64,000 nt of DNA, from positions 4,385,501 to 4,449,500 of the forward strand of contig NZ_CP030032.1 of assembly GCF_003258315.1 (NCBI RefSeq), given 5' to 3'. Shown here piece after piece: positions 8,315-20,466 of this stretch; positions within the stretch are counted from its first letter, which is position 1, and each line of letters opens with the position of its first letter. The position numbers and the translations under genes were made by a program. The notes beneath the pieces were generated by a model. The model worked only from the letters and a program-made list of their open reading frames with translations, had not been told where the DNA came from and ran no database searches. The DNA is from Bradymonas sediminis. Its GTDB lineage: Bacteria > Myxococcota_A > Bradymonadia > Bradymonadales > Bradymonadaceae.

Positions 8315-9367
8315 TTAATTATGCACGCGCGCCGGATTGCGCAGGCTCTCGCCGAGCGGCATATTTCCGCGGGCCTTAAGATCATGCGCCGAGAAGTGGT
8401 CGAGGTCAACCTGGCCCAAATAATGAGCCGCCACGGCGCCGAGCATAGCGGCATTGTCGGTGCAAAGCGAAGCCGGCGCAATGAAAACTTCGACCCCGTC
8501 GCGCTCGCCGGCCTCGCGCAATTCTTTGCGCAATTGGCGATTACAGGCGACGCCGCCCGAGAGCACGATGCGCGGGATCCCGTGGGTCTTGGCCGCGCGC
8601 ATCACCTTGAGCAGCAAGACGTCGACCACCGCCTGCTGGAAGGACGCGCAGAGGTCGGCCAGGGCCGCGTCATCCGCGGGCATCCCGTGGGCCTCGGTAT
8701 ATTGCATGACCGCGGTCTTGAGCCCCGAGAAGGAGAAATCAAGGTTATCGTGGTGGGCCATGGGGCGCGGGAATTTGATCGCCTTGGGGTTCCCGTTGGC
8801 CGCGAGGCGGTCGATCTCGGCGCCTCCCGGATAGGGAATCCCGAGCATTTTCGCGACCTTATCAAAGGCCTCACCGGCCGCGTCGTCGCGCGTGCGCCCG
8901 AGCAGGGTATATTGGCCCAACGCATGGACGATATAGATATCGGTGTGCCCGCCGCTGACGATCATCCCGATATAGGGAAACTCCGGAGAATCGACCTCAT
9001 CGAGGTCGAGCAGCACCGTGGTCAGGTGGCCTTCGAGGTGATTGAGCCCGACGCAGGGGCGGTCATAGGCAAACGCCAGGCCCTTGGCGGTTTCGACGCC
9101 GACCAGAAGACTGCCGACGAGCCCGGGCCCGCAGGTCACCGCGTAGCCGTCGATCTGCTCGAGCGTAATCCCGGCGCCGGCGATCGCCTGGTCGATGACC
9201 GGATGGATGTCGCGGATATGATTGCGCGACGCGAGCTCCGGCACCACGCCGCCGTAGCGCGCGTGGATCGGGATCTGGCTGGCCACCGCGTTCGAGAGGA
9301 CGCGGCCGTCCTTGATGACGGCCGCGGAGGTCTCGTCGCAACTGGATTCAAGCGTGAGGATTAACAT
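8315..9367 (-). CDS. tsaD: tRNA N6-adenosine threonylcarbamoyltransferase
   Basis: 350-residue cytoplasmic ASKHA-fold enzyme that transfers the threonylcarbamoyl group to A37 of ANN-decoding tRNAs, working with TsaB/TsaE. The N-terminal ILTLESSCDETSAAVI phosphate loop, the metal-binding HLEGHL (about residue 110), VSGGHTDIY, and the C-terminal VLSGGVACNRQLR plus CTDNAAMLG are all intact, and the length is standard. It is 117 bases upstream of the roadblock gene and 71 bases downstream of the giant receiver protein, all on the same strand. Essential housekeeping gene; identity is certain. Confidence 0.97.
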   Translation of the reverse strand: MLILTLESSCDETSAAVIKDGRVLSNAVASQIPIHARYGGVVPELASRNHIRDIHPVIDQAIAGAGITLEQIDGYAVTCGPGLVGSLLVGVETAKGLAFAYDRPCVGLNHLEGHLTTVLLDLDEVDSPEFPYIGMIVSGGHTDIYIVHALGQYTLLGRTRDDAAGEAFDKVAKMLGIPYPGGAEIDRLAANGNPKAIKFPRPMAHHDNLDFSFSGLKTAVMQYTEAHGMPADDAALADLCASFQQAVVDVLLLKVMRAAKTHGIPRIVLSGGVACNRQLRKELREAGERDGVEVFIAPASLCTDNAAMLGAVAAHYLGQVDLDHFSAHDLKARGNMPLGESLRNPARVHN

Positions 9368-9438
9368 CGTGGGGTTTCCGAGCGGCGCCGAAAAATCGGT
9401 GCGTGAAATAAGATATGCAAATCAAGCGCGCGTCTCGC

Positions 9439-12861
<3,423 letters not shown>

Positions 12862-12973
12862 CTATTGTGCAGGGATGAAGCCGGCAGCGCAACATAATAT
12901 GCTGCGAAAACAACTACCGAATCGCAACTCGGGAGGGAATCTTAAATATTAGTAGGGCGATGCACAAGGACGC

Positions 12974-13390
12974 TCAAATATCCAGGGGCACGCCGAAATG
13001 CTCCGCGTATTGAAGAAGCGCGTGGACCGGGGCGCGGAAGGTCGCCAGGGAGTCCGGGTTAAAGATCACGCCCTCGATGTGGTCGGCGATCTCGATGACC
13101 TGGTGCATCGCCTGGCGAGGGTCAATGACGAGCAAATAGAACTCGCCGTTGGCCCCGGCGCGGCCGGTCGCGCGCGAAAAGGCCTTGAGCTGGCGAATAT
13201 TGGTGAACGCCACCAGCCACGGCTCACCGCCGACCATCATCACGCTGGGGCGCTCGCAGCCCTCGCGGCTCTCGGCGGGCAAAAAATACCACCCCTTGAG
13301 CAAAAAGACGGCCTGCCATAGGTCCTGAATATACTCGGTGCTTGGGTTGGCTTTGGCCCGGGCGACATAATCTCGGATTTCTAATGCCAT
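12974..13390 (-). CDS. SseB-like domain hypothetical protein
   Basis: 138-residue soluble protein. The segment EPWLVAFTNIRQLKAF, followed by a strand with EFYLLVIDP and a later GVIFNPDS, resembles the SseB N-terminal domain (T3SS enhancer family), in which a beta-strand ends in vNPgs. The match is partial, so the call is tentative. It is the last gene of a minus-strand run with the DUF2752 and HemJ-like genes (gaps of 29 and 34 bases), but no type III secretion genes are present. No signal peptide or membrane segment is seen. Confidence 0.45.
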   Translation of the reverse strand: MALEIRDYVARAKANPSTEYIQDLWQAVFLLKGWYFLPAESREGCERPSVMMVGGEPWLVAFTNIRQLKAFSRATGRAGANGEFYLLVIDPRQAMHQVIEIADHIEGVIFNPDSLATFRAPVHALLQYAEHFGVPLDI

Positions 13391-13419
13391 GGTATTCCTT
13401 CAAGCGCGTCGCGCTGGTT

Positions 13420-13830
13420 TCAGATGCCGGCCTTGAGCAAATACACCCAGGTCAGGATGGGCAGCACGATCAGCGCCGCCTTGAACGCGAGTGCTTCGCG
13501 GCGGGTATATTCAATATGGGGATATTTATTCGCGATAAAAAGGACGAGGCTGGGAAGACCGACGATGGCGAGGGCGAAATAAACCAGGATGGTCAGCGGC
13601 TGCATCGCGACCGCCGCGCCGAGCTCGCCGTGCAGCAGGTGCAGGGTCGCGCGGGTCGAGCCGCAGGTTACGCAGGGGACGCCGAGGCTGACCTTGGCCG
13701 CGCACGTTCCGAAATCCGCCCACCCCTGCTCGACCAGCCACCCCCCGATGGGCATGGCGAAGAGCGGGAGCATGGCCAGGGCCCCCCAGGGGACCTGGCC
13801 GGGGGCGCGATTTTGGATCGTTATCTTCAT
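13420..13830 (-). CDS. DUF2752 membrane protein
   Basis: 136-residue inner-membrane protein with about three hydrophobic segments. The diagnostic DUF2752 motif is GVPCVTCGSTRATLHLLHGELGAA followed by MQPL, here near residues 50-80, with a CxxCGxTRA core. The function of the family is unknown; the paired Cys could bind metal or form a disulphide. It lies in a four-gene minus-strand cluster of small, mostly membrane proteins. Confidence 0.85.
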   Translation of the reverse strand: MKITIQNRAPGQVPWGALAMLPLFAMPIGGWLVEQGWADFGTCAAKVSLGVPCVTCGSTRATLHLLHGELGAAVAMQPLTILVYFALAIVGLPSLVLFIANKYPHIEYTRREALAFKAALIVLPILTWVYLLKAGI

Positions 13831-13864
13831 GGCGTGGCTTCGTGGATGCCTCGGCGCGAACGGG

Positions 13865-14314
13865 TTAAGCGAGCACGCGCGTCATCATCAGGATCACGAT
13901 GATGATGAAGCACAGCCCGATGGAGCCGTGCATCGCCATAAACGCCTTGCGATTGCCGACGCCGTTTTTGTGGAAGGTGCGCATTTTATAGAGAAAGACC
14001 TGGTCAATGACGATCAAGATGACGACCAGCAGCAACTTAACGTGGAAGGTCGTGCCATAAATCCCGTCGGCCTTAAGAAAATACCCAACGCCGGCGGGGT
14101 TGCCAAAGAGCAGCGCCAACCCGGCGCCGACGGTGAGGATCATTCCGGGGAGCGCGCCCATAAAATAGGACTTGGTCTCGTAGCCCGCCATCTCGTCAAG
14201 CGGCGCGTCTTTCAACTTGGTGTGAATGGCCGCGTGCATGGTGAGCCCAAAGAGTCCGCCCATCCACATGATAATACCGATGATATGAAACGCCAAAAAC
14301 CAACTGCTATGCAT
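13865..14314 (-). CDS. HemJ/CopD-like four-helix membrane protein
   Basis: 149 residues, four predicted membrane helices. The first helix starts with LAFHIIGIIMWMGGLFGL and the third with FHVKLLLVVILIVID, giving the two membrane His residues typical of HemJ-type protoporphyrinogen oxidases and of CopD-like proteins. ALPGMILTVGAGLALL forms the second helix. The length matches HemJ, but the conserved lprlfvYH region of true HemJ is not seen, so I do not assign heme synthesis. A GGAG ribosome-binding site supports the ATG at 14314. It is in a cluster with DUF2752 and SseB-like genes. Confidence 0.6.
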   Translation of the reverse strand: MHSSWFLAFHIIGIIMWMGGLFGLTMHAAIHTKLKDAPLDEMAGYETKSYFMGALPGMILTVGAGLALLFGNPAGVGYFLKADGIYGTTFHVKLLLVVILIVIDQVFLYKMRTFHKNGVGNRKAFMAMHGSIGLCFIIIVILMMTRVLA

Positions 14315-14404
14315 AACGAACTCCTAAATTAATGAGACAGTTAAAGGTAGAGGACTTAACGGGCATCTATCATCAGCGCGTTGAAAATCGCGCTCAAACA
14401 CAAC

Positions 14405-15478
14405 TTATTTGGGCTCCCAGACGCGCAGGAGCATCCCGACGATCTCTTCGGCGGTCAGCCGGCCGGATTCCTGCGGGGTAATGCCGGTATAAACCGCGCG
14501 GCGCAACACCGAGGAAACGGCCACGCCGCGGCCGTAGACTTCCTCGCCGGGGGTGGTGATCTCGCTGAAGAAGACGTCCACCGCGGTCTCGTCGATCTTA
14601 TAGGTGAGCCGGGCAAGATCGAAGGTCTCGCGCATAATCTCGACCACGCCGCTGCGCGACACATGCGCCTCGGCCCAGGCGTCGCCGGCGTCGAGAGCCT
14701 CGCGCGCCGACTCACTCATCCACTCACGCCAATGCCCGGGCATCTGCTCGGGGTAGCGATGCGTGGCGAGCGCGCTCGGGATCGACTCAAGCAGCGGAAT
14801 CACCATCAGGTCGCCGGCGTCGCTGGCGTCGCAGAAATCGGCGTCGTCGATCGACTCGGCAAGCTCGCCGGTGAGGTCTTCGGATTGGTCGATAAAGAAC
14901 CAATACCCCGGCGCCGCGCACGCATAGGCGCCGCCGTCGGGGTCTTCCACCCAATCTTCGAAGAGCTCGACCCACAATAATTTGGGGCTAAACGCGCGGC
15001 CTAAGATGCGCTCGACCACCGCCTCGTCCAGGCGCTTTTTGACCACGCCGCGCTCCCCCACGGGCTCCCAACCCGGCAATTCCTGCGGGTCGAGTCGCCG
15101 ACGCGAGATCAGCTCGTATTCAACTTTCGGGGCTTCTGAAGATTGCAAAGCGTCGTGGCGGCGGTGCGGGATGGACACGAACGCGCGGATCACCCCGCTA
15201 TCGTCGGGGAATCCGTAGGTCAGCACCGCGTCGACCACCTGCTCGGGGCCGACGTGCTCACCGCAATTCTCACACGCGTAGTCAGCCTTCTGCGGCACCT
15301 CGCCCACCAACTTTCCAAGGTGGGCCAGCGTCAAGGGGTGCAGGGGCGTGGAATGATAAAAGCGCTGCATCTGAGTATGCCGGCACAGCCCGCACTCGCA
15401 GCGCACATCGGCCACGTACATTACTTCCGGAGCGCCATGCTCCCCCGGTGCGAATCGAAAAACGAAGGGTTCAGCCAT
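14405..15478 (-). CDS. Hypothetical protein with paired Cys zinc-type motifs
   Basis: 357-residue soluble protein that I do not recognise. The N-terminal 80 residues hold CECGLC (near 29) and CENCG (near 69), which could together bind one zinc ion, as in a zinc ribbon with a long insert. The rest is acidic with no clear motif; it contains an RHDALQS region, a Trp-rich LLWVELFEDWVEDP segment, and ends in a helix LTAEEIVGMLLRVWE. There is no signal peptide or membrane segment. It heads the minus-strand cluster of four genes (91-base gap to the HemJ-like gene). Confidence 0.6.
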   Translation of the reverse strand: MAEPFVFRFAPGEHGAPEVMYVADVRCECGLCRHTQMQRFYHSTPLHPLTLAHLGKLVGEVPQKADYACENCGEHVGPEQVVDAVLTYGFPDDSGVIRAFVSIPHRRHDALQSSEAPKVEYELISRRRLDPQELPGWEPVGERGVVKKRLDEAVVERILGRAFSPKLLWVELFEDWVEDPDGGAYACAAPGYWFFIDQSEDLTGELAESIDDADFCDASDAGDLMVIPLLESIPSALATHRYPEQMPGHWREWMSESAREALDAGDAWAEAHVSRSGVVEIMRETFDLARLTYKIDETAVDVFFSEITTPGEEVYGRGVAVSSVLRRAVYTGITPQESGRLTAEEIVGMLLRVWEPK

Positions 15479-15637
15479 ATGCTTGAATTCCGAATTGAAG
15501 CCTTTGACGCTCGACGGTCCGTGCGAGTATCAGTTAACCCAGCCAACGCCGCCGTGGATGCTTCCACGCCGACCATGACTCAGGCTATGCGTGTACACCA
15601 GATTTGAGCAATATTCTATCAGGCTGCATTTAATCCG

Positions 15638-16216
15638 ATGTCGATCCAAGAAATCATGCAAAATAGCGCATATATTACCGCCCTCCGCCATTTGCTCGCC
15701 TGGACGCTGATTCTGGGCGGGCTGCTGCTCAGCCCCGGGTACGGCCCCAAACTCGCCCACGCCCAGCAGGCGCCGAGCGAGACGACGGTGGTCGAGGAAG
15801 CATCGGACGCCGACGCATCGGCGCGCGGCGAGGCGCAGTTTTTGGGGCTGGAGCATCGCCGCGAGATCTACGAAGCCTCGCGCCTGACGGTCTCGGGCGC
15901 GGTCGGGCGAAACCTGCTGCTGCCGGGGCTGGGAAATATCTATACCGAGCAATATTTCTACGCCGGCCTGGCCTTCTCATTTTTGGTCTTCGCCGCGTCT
16001 TTTGTCAGCTACGGCCTGGTCACCGACCAATCGGAGTTTCTGTGGATCGGCGCCGGCACCGCCGGCATCGCGTATGTCGGGAGCATCAGCACCAGCATCC
16101 TGGGCGTCGAGAAATACAACCGCGAGCGGCGCGAGGGACTGAAGGTCGAGCTGGGGCGCGCCGGGGCGCTCGCGCCGGCGTGGAGCCCGAGCGTCAACGT
16201 GGGCTGGCGGTTCTAA
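15638..16216 (+). CDS. Predicted membrane/exported protein, DUF5683-like
   Basis: 192 residues. The N-terminus has a long signal-like hydrophobic segment (ALRHLLAWTLILGGLLLSPG) with a likely cleavage after AHA near residue 42. A short acidic stretch follows, then SGAVGRNLLLPGLGNIYTEQ leading into a membrane helix, and another Gly/Ala-rich helix. The PGLGxxYxxxxxxG pattern is typical of DUF5683/TM2-like envelope proteins of unknown function. It is divergent from the Cys-motif gene and convergent with trhO (63-base gap). Confidence 0.55.
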   Translation: MSIQEIMQNSAYITALRHLLAWTLILGGLLLSPGYGPKLAHAQQAPSETTVVEEASDADASARGEAQFLGLEHRREIYEASRLTVSGAVGRNLLLPGLGNIYTEQYFYAGLAFSFLVFAASFVSYGLVTDQSEFLWIGAGTAGIAYVGSISTSILGVEKYNRERREGLKVELGRAGALAPAWSPSVNVGWRF

Positions 16217-16279
16217 AGATGTGAATTTTCGCGAGGCGCGATGTCGGCCGAGATCGCCGCACACCGCGCCTGCGCCGAA

Positions 16280-17113
16280 TTAGCCGGCCTGTGTCGACGC
16301 CGCCTCACACACGCACGCCTGCTGGTCGCGCGCGATGGGCGAGCCACATTCTCGGCACAGGGTCGCCGGGGTCTCGTTGAGCTTTGTGTCTAGGGCGACG
16401 CGCTCGTCGAAGATAAAGAGGTCGCCCTCCCAATCCTTGTCGGCGTCGTCGACGCGGGCGAAATAATTGAGCACGCCGCCGTCGAGCTGGTAGACCTCGT
16501 CGAAGTCGTTTTGGAGCATCCAGCGCGTGGCTTTTTCGCAGCGAATGCCGCCGGTGCAGAACATCACGACCTTCTGGGCGTTGAGCTCCTCCTGGTGGGC
16601 GCGCAGGTAGTCGGGGAATTCGTGAAAGGAGCGGGTATTCGGGTTGAGCGCGCCGCGGAAAGTGCCCAACTCGTATTCATAGTCATTGCGGGTGTCGATC
16701 ACGACCATTGACTCGCCGCTGCGCAACCAGTCGCGGAAGGTCTCCGGGGCCAGGTGCGGGGCGTTGGGGGCGCTGGGGTCGAGCTCGCCGACGCGCATGG
16801 TGACGATCTCGGGCTTGATCTTGACCTTCATCTTTTTAAAAGGCGACTCCTCCGAGTCCGAGGTCTTGATCTCAAGCCCGCTTAAGTCCGCCAGGTCGTG
16901 CAGGGTGTCGAGCGCGGCGACGAAAGCGTCGCAGGCGGCCGGGGCGCCCGCCAACATCGCGTTGATGCCCTCGGTGGCCACGATAATCGTGCCCTTGAGC
17001 GCGTGCGCGTTGCACAAATCCTCGAGGCGCTGGCGAAAGGCTTCGGGTTCGGCGACGGCGACGAATTTATAAAATCCGATATTTCGAACGGCTAAGGGGT
17101 TCTCGGAGCTCAT
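16280..17113 (-). CDS. trhO: tRNA uridine(34) hydroxylase, rhodanese family
   Basis: 277 residues, the usual size for YceA/TrhO, which installs the 5-hydroxyl on U34 of certain tRNAs. The N-terminal ferredoxin-like part carries GTIIVATEGINAMLAG. The rhodanese domain includes VIDTRNDYEYELGTF and the catalytic loop FCTGGIRCEKA with its active Cys near residue 191. The C-terminus has a Cys pattern CRECGSP...CVC, seen in longer members and probably a zinc site. It stands alone, divergent from cysS. Confidence 0.93.
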   Translation of the reverse strand: MSSENPLAVRNIGFYKFVAVAEPEAFRQRLEDLCNAHALKGTIIVATEGINAMLAGAPAACDAFVAALDTLHDLADLSGLEIKTSDSEESPFKKMKVKIKPEIVTMRVGELDPSAPNAPHLAPETFRDWLRSGESMVVIDTRNDYEYELGTFRGALNPNTRSFHEFPDYLRAHQEELNAQKVVMFCTGGIRCEKATRWMLQNDFDEVYQLDGGVLNYFARVDDADKDWEGDLFIFDERVALDTKLNETPATLCRECGSPIARDQQACVCEAASTQAG

Positions 17114-17299
17114 GGCGTAGGACGTCCTTTCTGTCTTAGAGCGCGGCGTTTTTCAACACGGTCGCGAGCGCGCCCATCGCAACTCGCGCTCCCGCATATA
17201 TCGGGGCTTGGGCTCGGAGGCAAATGGTTTGCGCGCGATCAACGTTGGTGCTAAATCAACCCTGTCAACAACTGTGCCCATTTCTAAGAGATATAATCG

Positions 17300-18844
17300 A
17301 TGGCCTCTGACTCCATAAAACTACGTCCTTTTAGCATCCAAGATACGCTCAGCGGCGAGAAACGCGTGGTGGAACCGCTGGTTCCCGGCAAGATCAGCCT
17401 CTATGTGTGCGGCGTCACGGTCTATGACCTCACCCATATCGGGCACGCGCGCGTCTTCGTGGTCTTCGACGTCGTGCAGCGCTTTATTCGCTCGCTGGGC
17501 TACGACCTCAAATATGTGCGAAACCACACCGACGTCGATGATAAGATCATCGCGCGCGCGGCCGAGGTGGGCCAAGACCCGCTGGAGCTGTCGGCGCATT
17601 TTATCGCCGAGCTGACCCGCGATATGAACGCCCTGGGCATCGCGCCGGCCGACGTCGAGCCGACGGTGTCCACGCATATCCCGCAGATCATCGCCATGGT
17701 CGACTCGCTGATCAAGCAGGGCTACGCCTATGAGTCCGACGGCGATGTTTATTATCGGGTCCGCGAATTCGCCGACTATGGCAAGCTGTCGCGGCGCAGG
17801 CTCGACGATATGGAGGCGGGGCGCTCGGGGCGCGTGGACTCGGAAGACGAATCGGCCCAGCGCAAAGAATACCCCTTTGACTTCGCCCTGTGGAAGAAGG
17901 CCAAAGACGGCGAGACGAGCTGGGAGTCGCCGTGGGGCGCGGGGCGCCCGGGCTGGCATATCGAATGCTCGGCGATGAGCACCCATCACCTGGGCTCGAC
18001 CATCGATATCCACGGCGGCGGGCGCGACCTGGTCTTCCCGCACCACGAGAACGAGATCGCCCAGGCCGAGGCCTGCACCCACGCCGAGTTCTCGCGAAAT
18101 TGGATGCACGTCGGCATGGTCAACGTGGCCGAGGTCGACGAGAGCGGCGCGGCGATCGAACGTAAGATGTCGAAATCACTGGGGAATTTCTGGACAACCC
18201 GCGACGCCCTGAGCGGCTTCCACGCCGAGGGCATCCGCTATTTCTTCCACGCCACGCATTATCGCAAGCCCATCACCTACTCGATGGACGCGCTCAACGA
18301 CGCGACCGACCGGGTCGAGTATTTCTACACCACGCTCGAGCGCATCGACGCGGTGCTCGCCCGGGTCGACGCGTCGCGCGCCAGCGCCCCGGCCGAGGCG
18401 AACTTCGTCGAGGGAACCGCCGACACGCTCAATAGCTACCTGGACCGCTTTGAAGAGTCGCTCGCCGATGACTTCAACACGCCCAAGGCCATCGCGGTGC
18501 TCGGCGAGGTCGCCAAGGTCGGCAATGAGCTGACGCAATCGGCCAAGAAGCCCGACGCCGACCGGGCGTGGACGCTGTTTAAGGTCGCCGAGGCGATGCA
18601 GAAATGCGGCGCGGTGCTCGGCATTTTGCAGCGCACCCCGGCCGACGTGCTTCGCGAGATCCGCGACCTTCGCGCCGCCGCCCTCAACATCGACGTGGCC
18701 GAAGTCGACCGCATGATCGTGGAGCGCGAAGAAGCGCGCGCGGCCAAGGACTGGGCGCGCGCCGACGCGCTGCGCGACAAATTGGCCGCGCTCAACGTCG
18801 AGGTCATGGACAGCGCGCAGGGCTCCACCTGGCGTTTTCAGTAA
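17300..18844 (+). CDS. cysS: Cysteine--tRNA ligase
   Basis: 514-residue class I synthetase (slightly longer than the usual 460-480) that charges tRNA-Cys in the cytoplasm. The first zinc ligand lies in LYVCGVTVYD, the HIGH motif is THIGHAR near residue 46, WHIECSAMS and the metal-binding HHENEIAQ follow, and the KMSKS loop is KMSKSLGNFW near residue 291. The C-terminal helical domain (EREEARAAKDWARADALRDKL) is complete. The extra length is an acidic insert, GRVDSEDESAQRKEYPF, before the zinc region. An AAGAGAT ribosome-binding site precedes the ATG. Identity is certain. Confidence 0.97.
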   Translation: MASDSIKLRPFSIQDTLSGEKRVVEPLVPGKISLYVCGVTVYDLTHIGHARVFVVFDVVQRFIRSLGYDLKYVRNHTDVDDKIIARAAEVGQDPLELSAHFIAELTRDMNALGIAPADVEPTVSTHIPQIIAMVDSLIKQGYAYESDGDVYYRVREFADYGKLSRRRLDDMEAGRSGRVDSEDESAQRKEYPFDFALWKKAKDGETSWESPWGAGRPGWHIECSAMSTHHLGSTIDIHGGGRDLVFPHHENEIAQAEACTHAEFSRNWMHVGMVNVAEVDESGAAIERKMSKSLGNFWTTRDALSGFHAEGIRYFFHATHYRKPITYSMDALNDATDRVEYFYTTLERIDAVLARVDASRASAPAEANFVEGTADTLNSYLDRFEESLADDFNTPKAIAVLGEVAKVGNELTQSAKKPDADRAWTLFKVAEAMQKCGAVLGILQRTPADVLREIRDLRAAALNIDVAEVDRMIVEREEARAAKDWARADALRDKLAALNVEVMDSAQGSTWRFQ

Positions 18845-19008
18845 AAATTGCTGGGGGGCCTCGCGTCCCGGGAGTCGGTGATTAGGTTGGGAATAAGGGA
18901 AGATTCGGGTCTTTCCTCGCGCGCTGCGCATACCCTGCGCGCTCTCACTTGACTCCTGTCCGCCAATTAGGGGCGCTGCGGTAGCGGGCACCAGGCCACG
19001 GTTTTTCT

Positions 19009-20463
19009 ATGATCTCGCAAGATCCTGAGGGGCGCACCGATGGCGCGGCGCGCGTCGGAGAGCTTTTAGGAGGACGCTACCGCGTCGAGTCGGTGATTGG
19101 CTACGGGGCGCTGGGCATGGTGCTGCGCGCGCGCCATATCACGATGGGCCGGGAGGTCGCGCTGAAGTTGCTGCGCCCGGATATCTCGGGCCACCCGGCC
19201 ATTCGCCGACGCCTGATCCGCCAGGTGCACCTGGCCCAGAACCTCTACCACCCCAACAACTGCCGCCTGCTGGACTTCGGCCAGGCCGACGGGTCGCTCT
19301 ATCTGGTGATGGAGCTTTTGCAGGGGGCGACGCTGCGCACGCTGATCGAGCGCGGCGCGCCGTTCTCAGTGGGCTGGGTGCTCGACATCGGCATGCAGAT
19401 CCTCGACGGGCTCGGCGAGGCGCACGCGCAGGGCCAGATTCACCGCAATCTCAAGCCGCGCAATATCATCTTGCTGCCGCGGCGCCGCGGCGGCCAGCAG
19501 GTCAAGGTGATGGATTATGGGCTGGCTGCCAGCCTCGACGCGCTGCCCGGCCAGGACCCCGACGACGACCGGGAGGCCGAGATCTGCGGCACCGCGGCGT
19601 ATCTTGCGCCCGAGACCCTGGTGCACCAAAAATCCTGCAAGGCTACCGATGTCTACGCGGTCGCGCTGATGCTTTTGGAGATGCTCACCGGCCAGCAGAC
19701 CTTTCGCGGCGACACGCTCACCGAGGTTCTCTATAGCCAGATTCACACCCGCGCTCAGCTGCCGCCGAAGCTGGCATGGACCACGCTGGGCAAGGCGTTG
19801 CTCGCCGCGCTCAACAAACATCCGGGCAACCGCTTCGTGGACGCCGACGCGTTTTATGAGGCGCTGGATCATGCGTCGCAGACCACCGCGACCTATTTTC
19901 GCCTGGACTTAAGCGACCTGGCCGCGACCGACGTCGCGATGCCCCCGGAGATGCTGGCGCGCATGGTGCGAAACCAGCGCGCCCGCCAGAAGTCCAACGG
20001 CAACAAAGGCAGCGGCTCCGACGAAGACAGTGATGAGGCAGAGCCTGCCGCGAAGCCGCCGCTCGCGCCGCGGCCGACTCGCCCCAGCCCGAACACCCAA
20101 TCACTCAACCCCGACACGCCCTCCTGGGGCGCGCTTATGCAGTTGACCAGCGATATCTCAACCCCGCTCCCGCCGCCCTTTCCGCTGCCGGCGTCGCACC
20201 ACGCCTCGGCGCCGCGAACCGCGCTGCGCGCGCAACCCGCCCCCCCCCTGAGGCCGCCACCAGCCTTCGCTCGCCCGGCGAATCGCTCCGGGGTCAAAGA
20301 CCTCGTGGAGACGATCGACGCGCCGAAATCTGCCTACCTGGCCGCGCCCATCGAAGGCAAACCCGCCGCCGAAGATTGGCTCTCGCACGCCGGCGTTGTG
20401 CTTATCGGACTGCTGCTGGCGCTCGCGGCTTTCGGCGTCTATCTGGCGATCTCAATATCCTGA
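19009..20463 (+). CDS. Ser/Thr kinase-fold protein lacking catalytic Asp, C-terminal membrane anchor
   Basis: 484 residues. Positions 20-290 are a PknB-type kinase fold with a glycine loop (VIGYGALGMV), Lys53 in VALKLL and the DFG equivalent MDYGLA. Two key residues differ: the catalytic loop reads HRNLKPRN (Asn147 in place of Asp), and the helix-C Glu aligns with Gln72 in RQVHLAQ. By family knowledge this predicts a pseudokinase or a very weak kinase. A Pro/Ser-rich linker (about 320-450) contains a run of nine C bases at 20238-20246. One membrane helix ends the protein (VVLIGLLLALAAFGVYLAI), so the kinase fold faces the cytoplasm. It is convergent with the histidine kinase, with three bases between stops. 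Confidence 0.85.
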   Translation: MISQDPEGRTDGAARVGELLGGRYRVESVIGYGALGMVLRARHITMGREVALKLLRPDISGHPAIRRRLIRQVHLAQNLYHPNNCRLLDFGQADGSLYLVMELLQGATLRTLIERGAPFSVGWVLDIGMQILDGLGEAHAQGQIHRNLKPRNIILLPRRRGGQQVKVMDYGLAASLDALPGQDPDDDREAEICGTAAYLAPETLVHQKSCKATDVYAVALMLLEMLTGQQTFRGDTLTEVLYSQIHTRAQLPPKLAWTTLGKALLAALNKHPGNRFVDADAFYEALDHASQTTATYFRLDLSDLAATDVAMPPEMLARMVRNQRARQKSNGNKGSGSDEDSDEAEPAAKPPLAPRPTRPSPNTQSLNPDTPSWGALMQLTSDISTPLPPPFPLPASHHASAPRTALRAQPAPPLRPPPAFARPANRSGVKDLVETIDAPKSAYLAAPIEGKPAAEDWLSHAGVVLIGLLLALAAFGVYLAISIS

Positions 20464-20466
20464 TAG

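Noticed and set aside
13865-14314. Assignment as protoporphyrinogen oxidase HemJ
   Set aside because: The two membrane His residues fit, but the conserved HemJ loop is missing and no heme genes are nearby, so only a family-level call is made.
17292-17297. TATAAT directly before cysS
   Set aside because: It ends only two bases before the ATG, so a start from it would fall inside the gene; no -35 box at the right distance.
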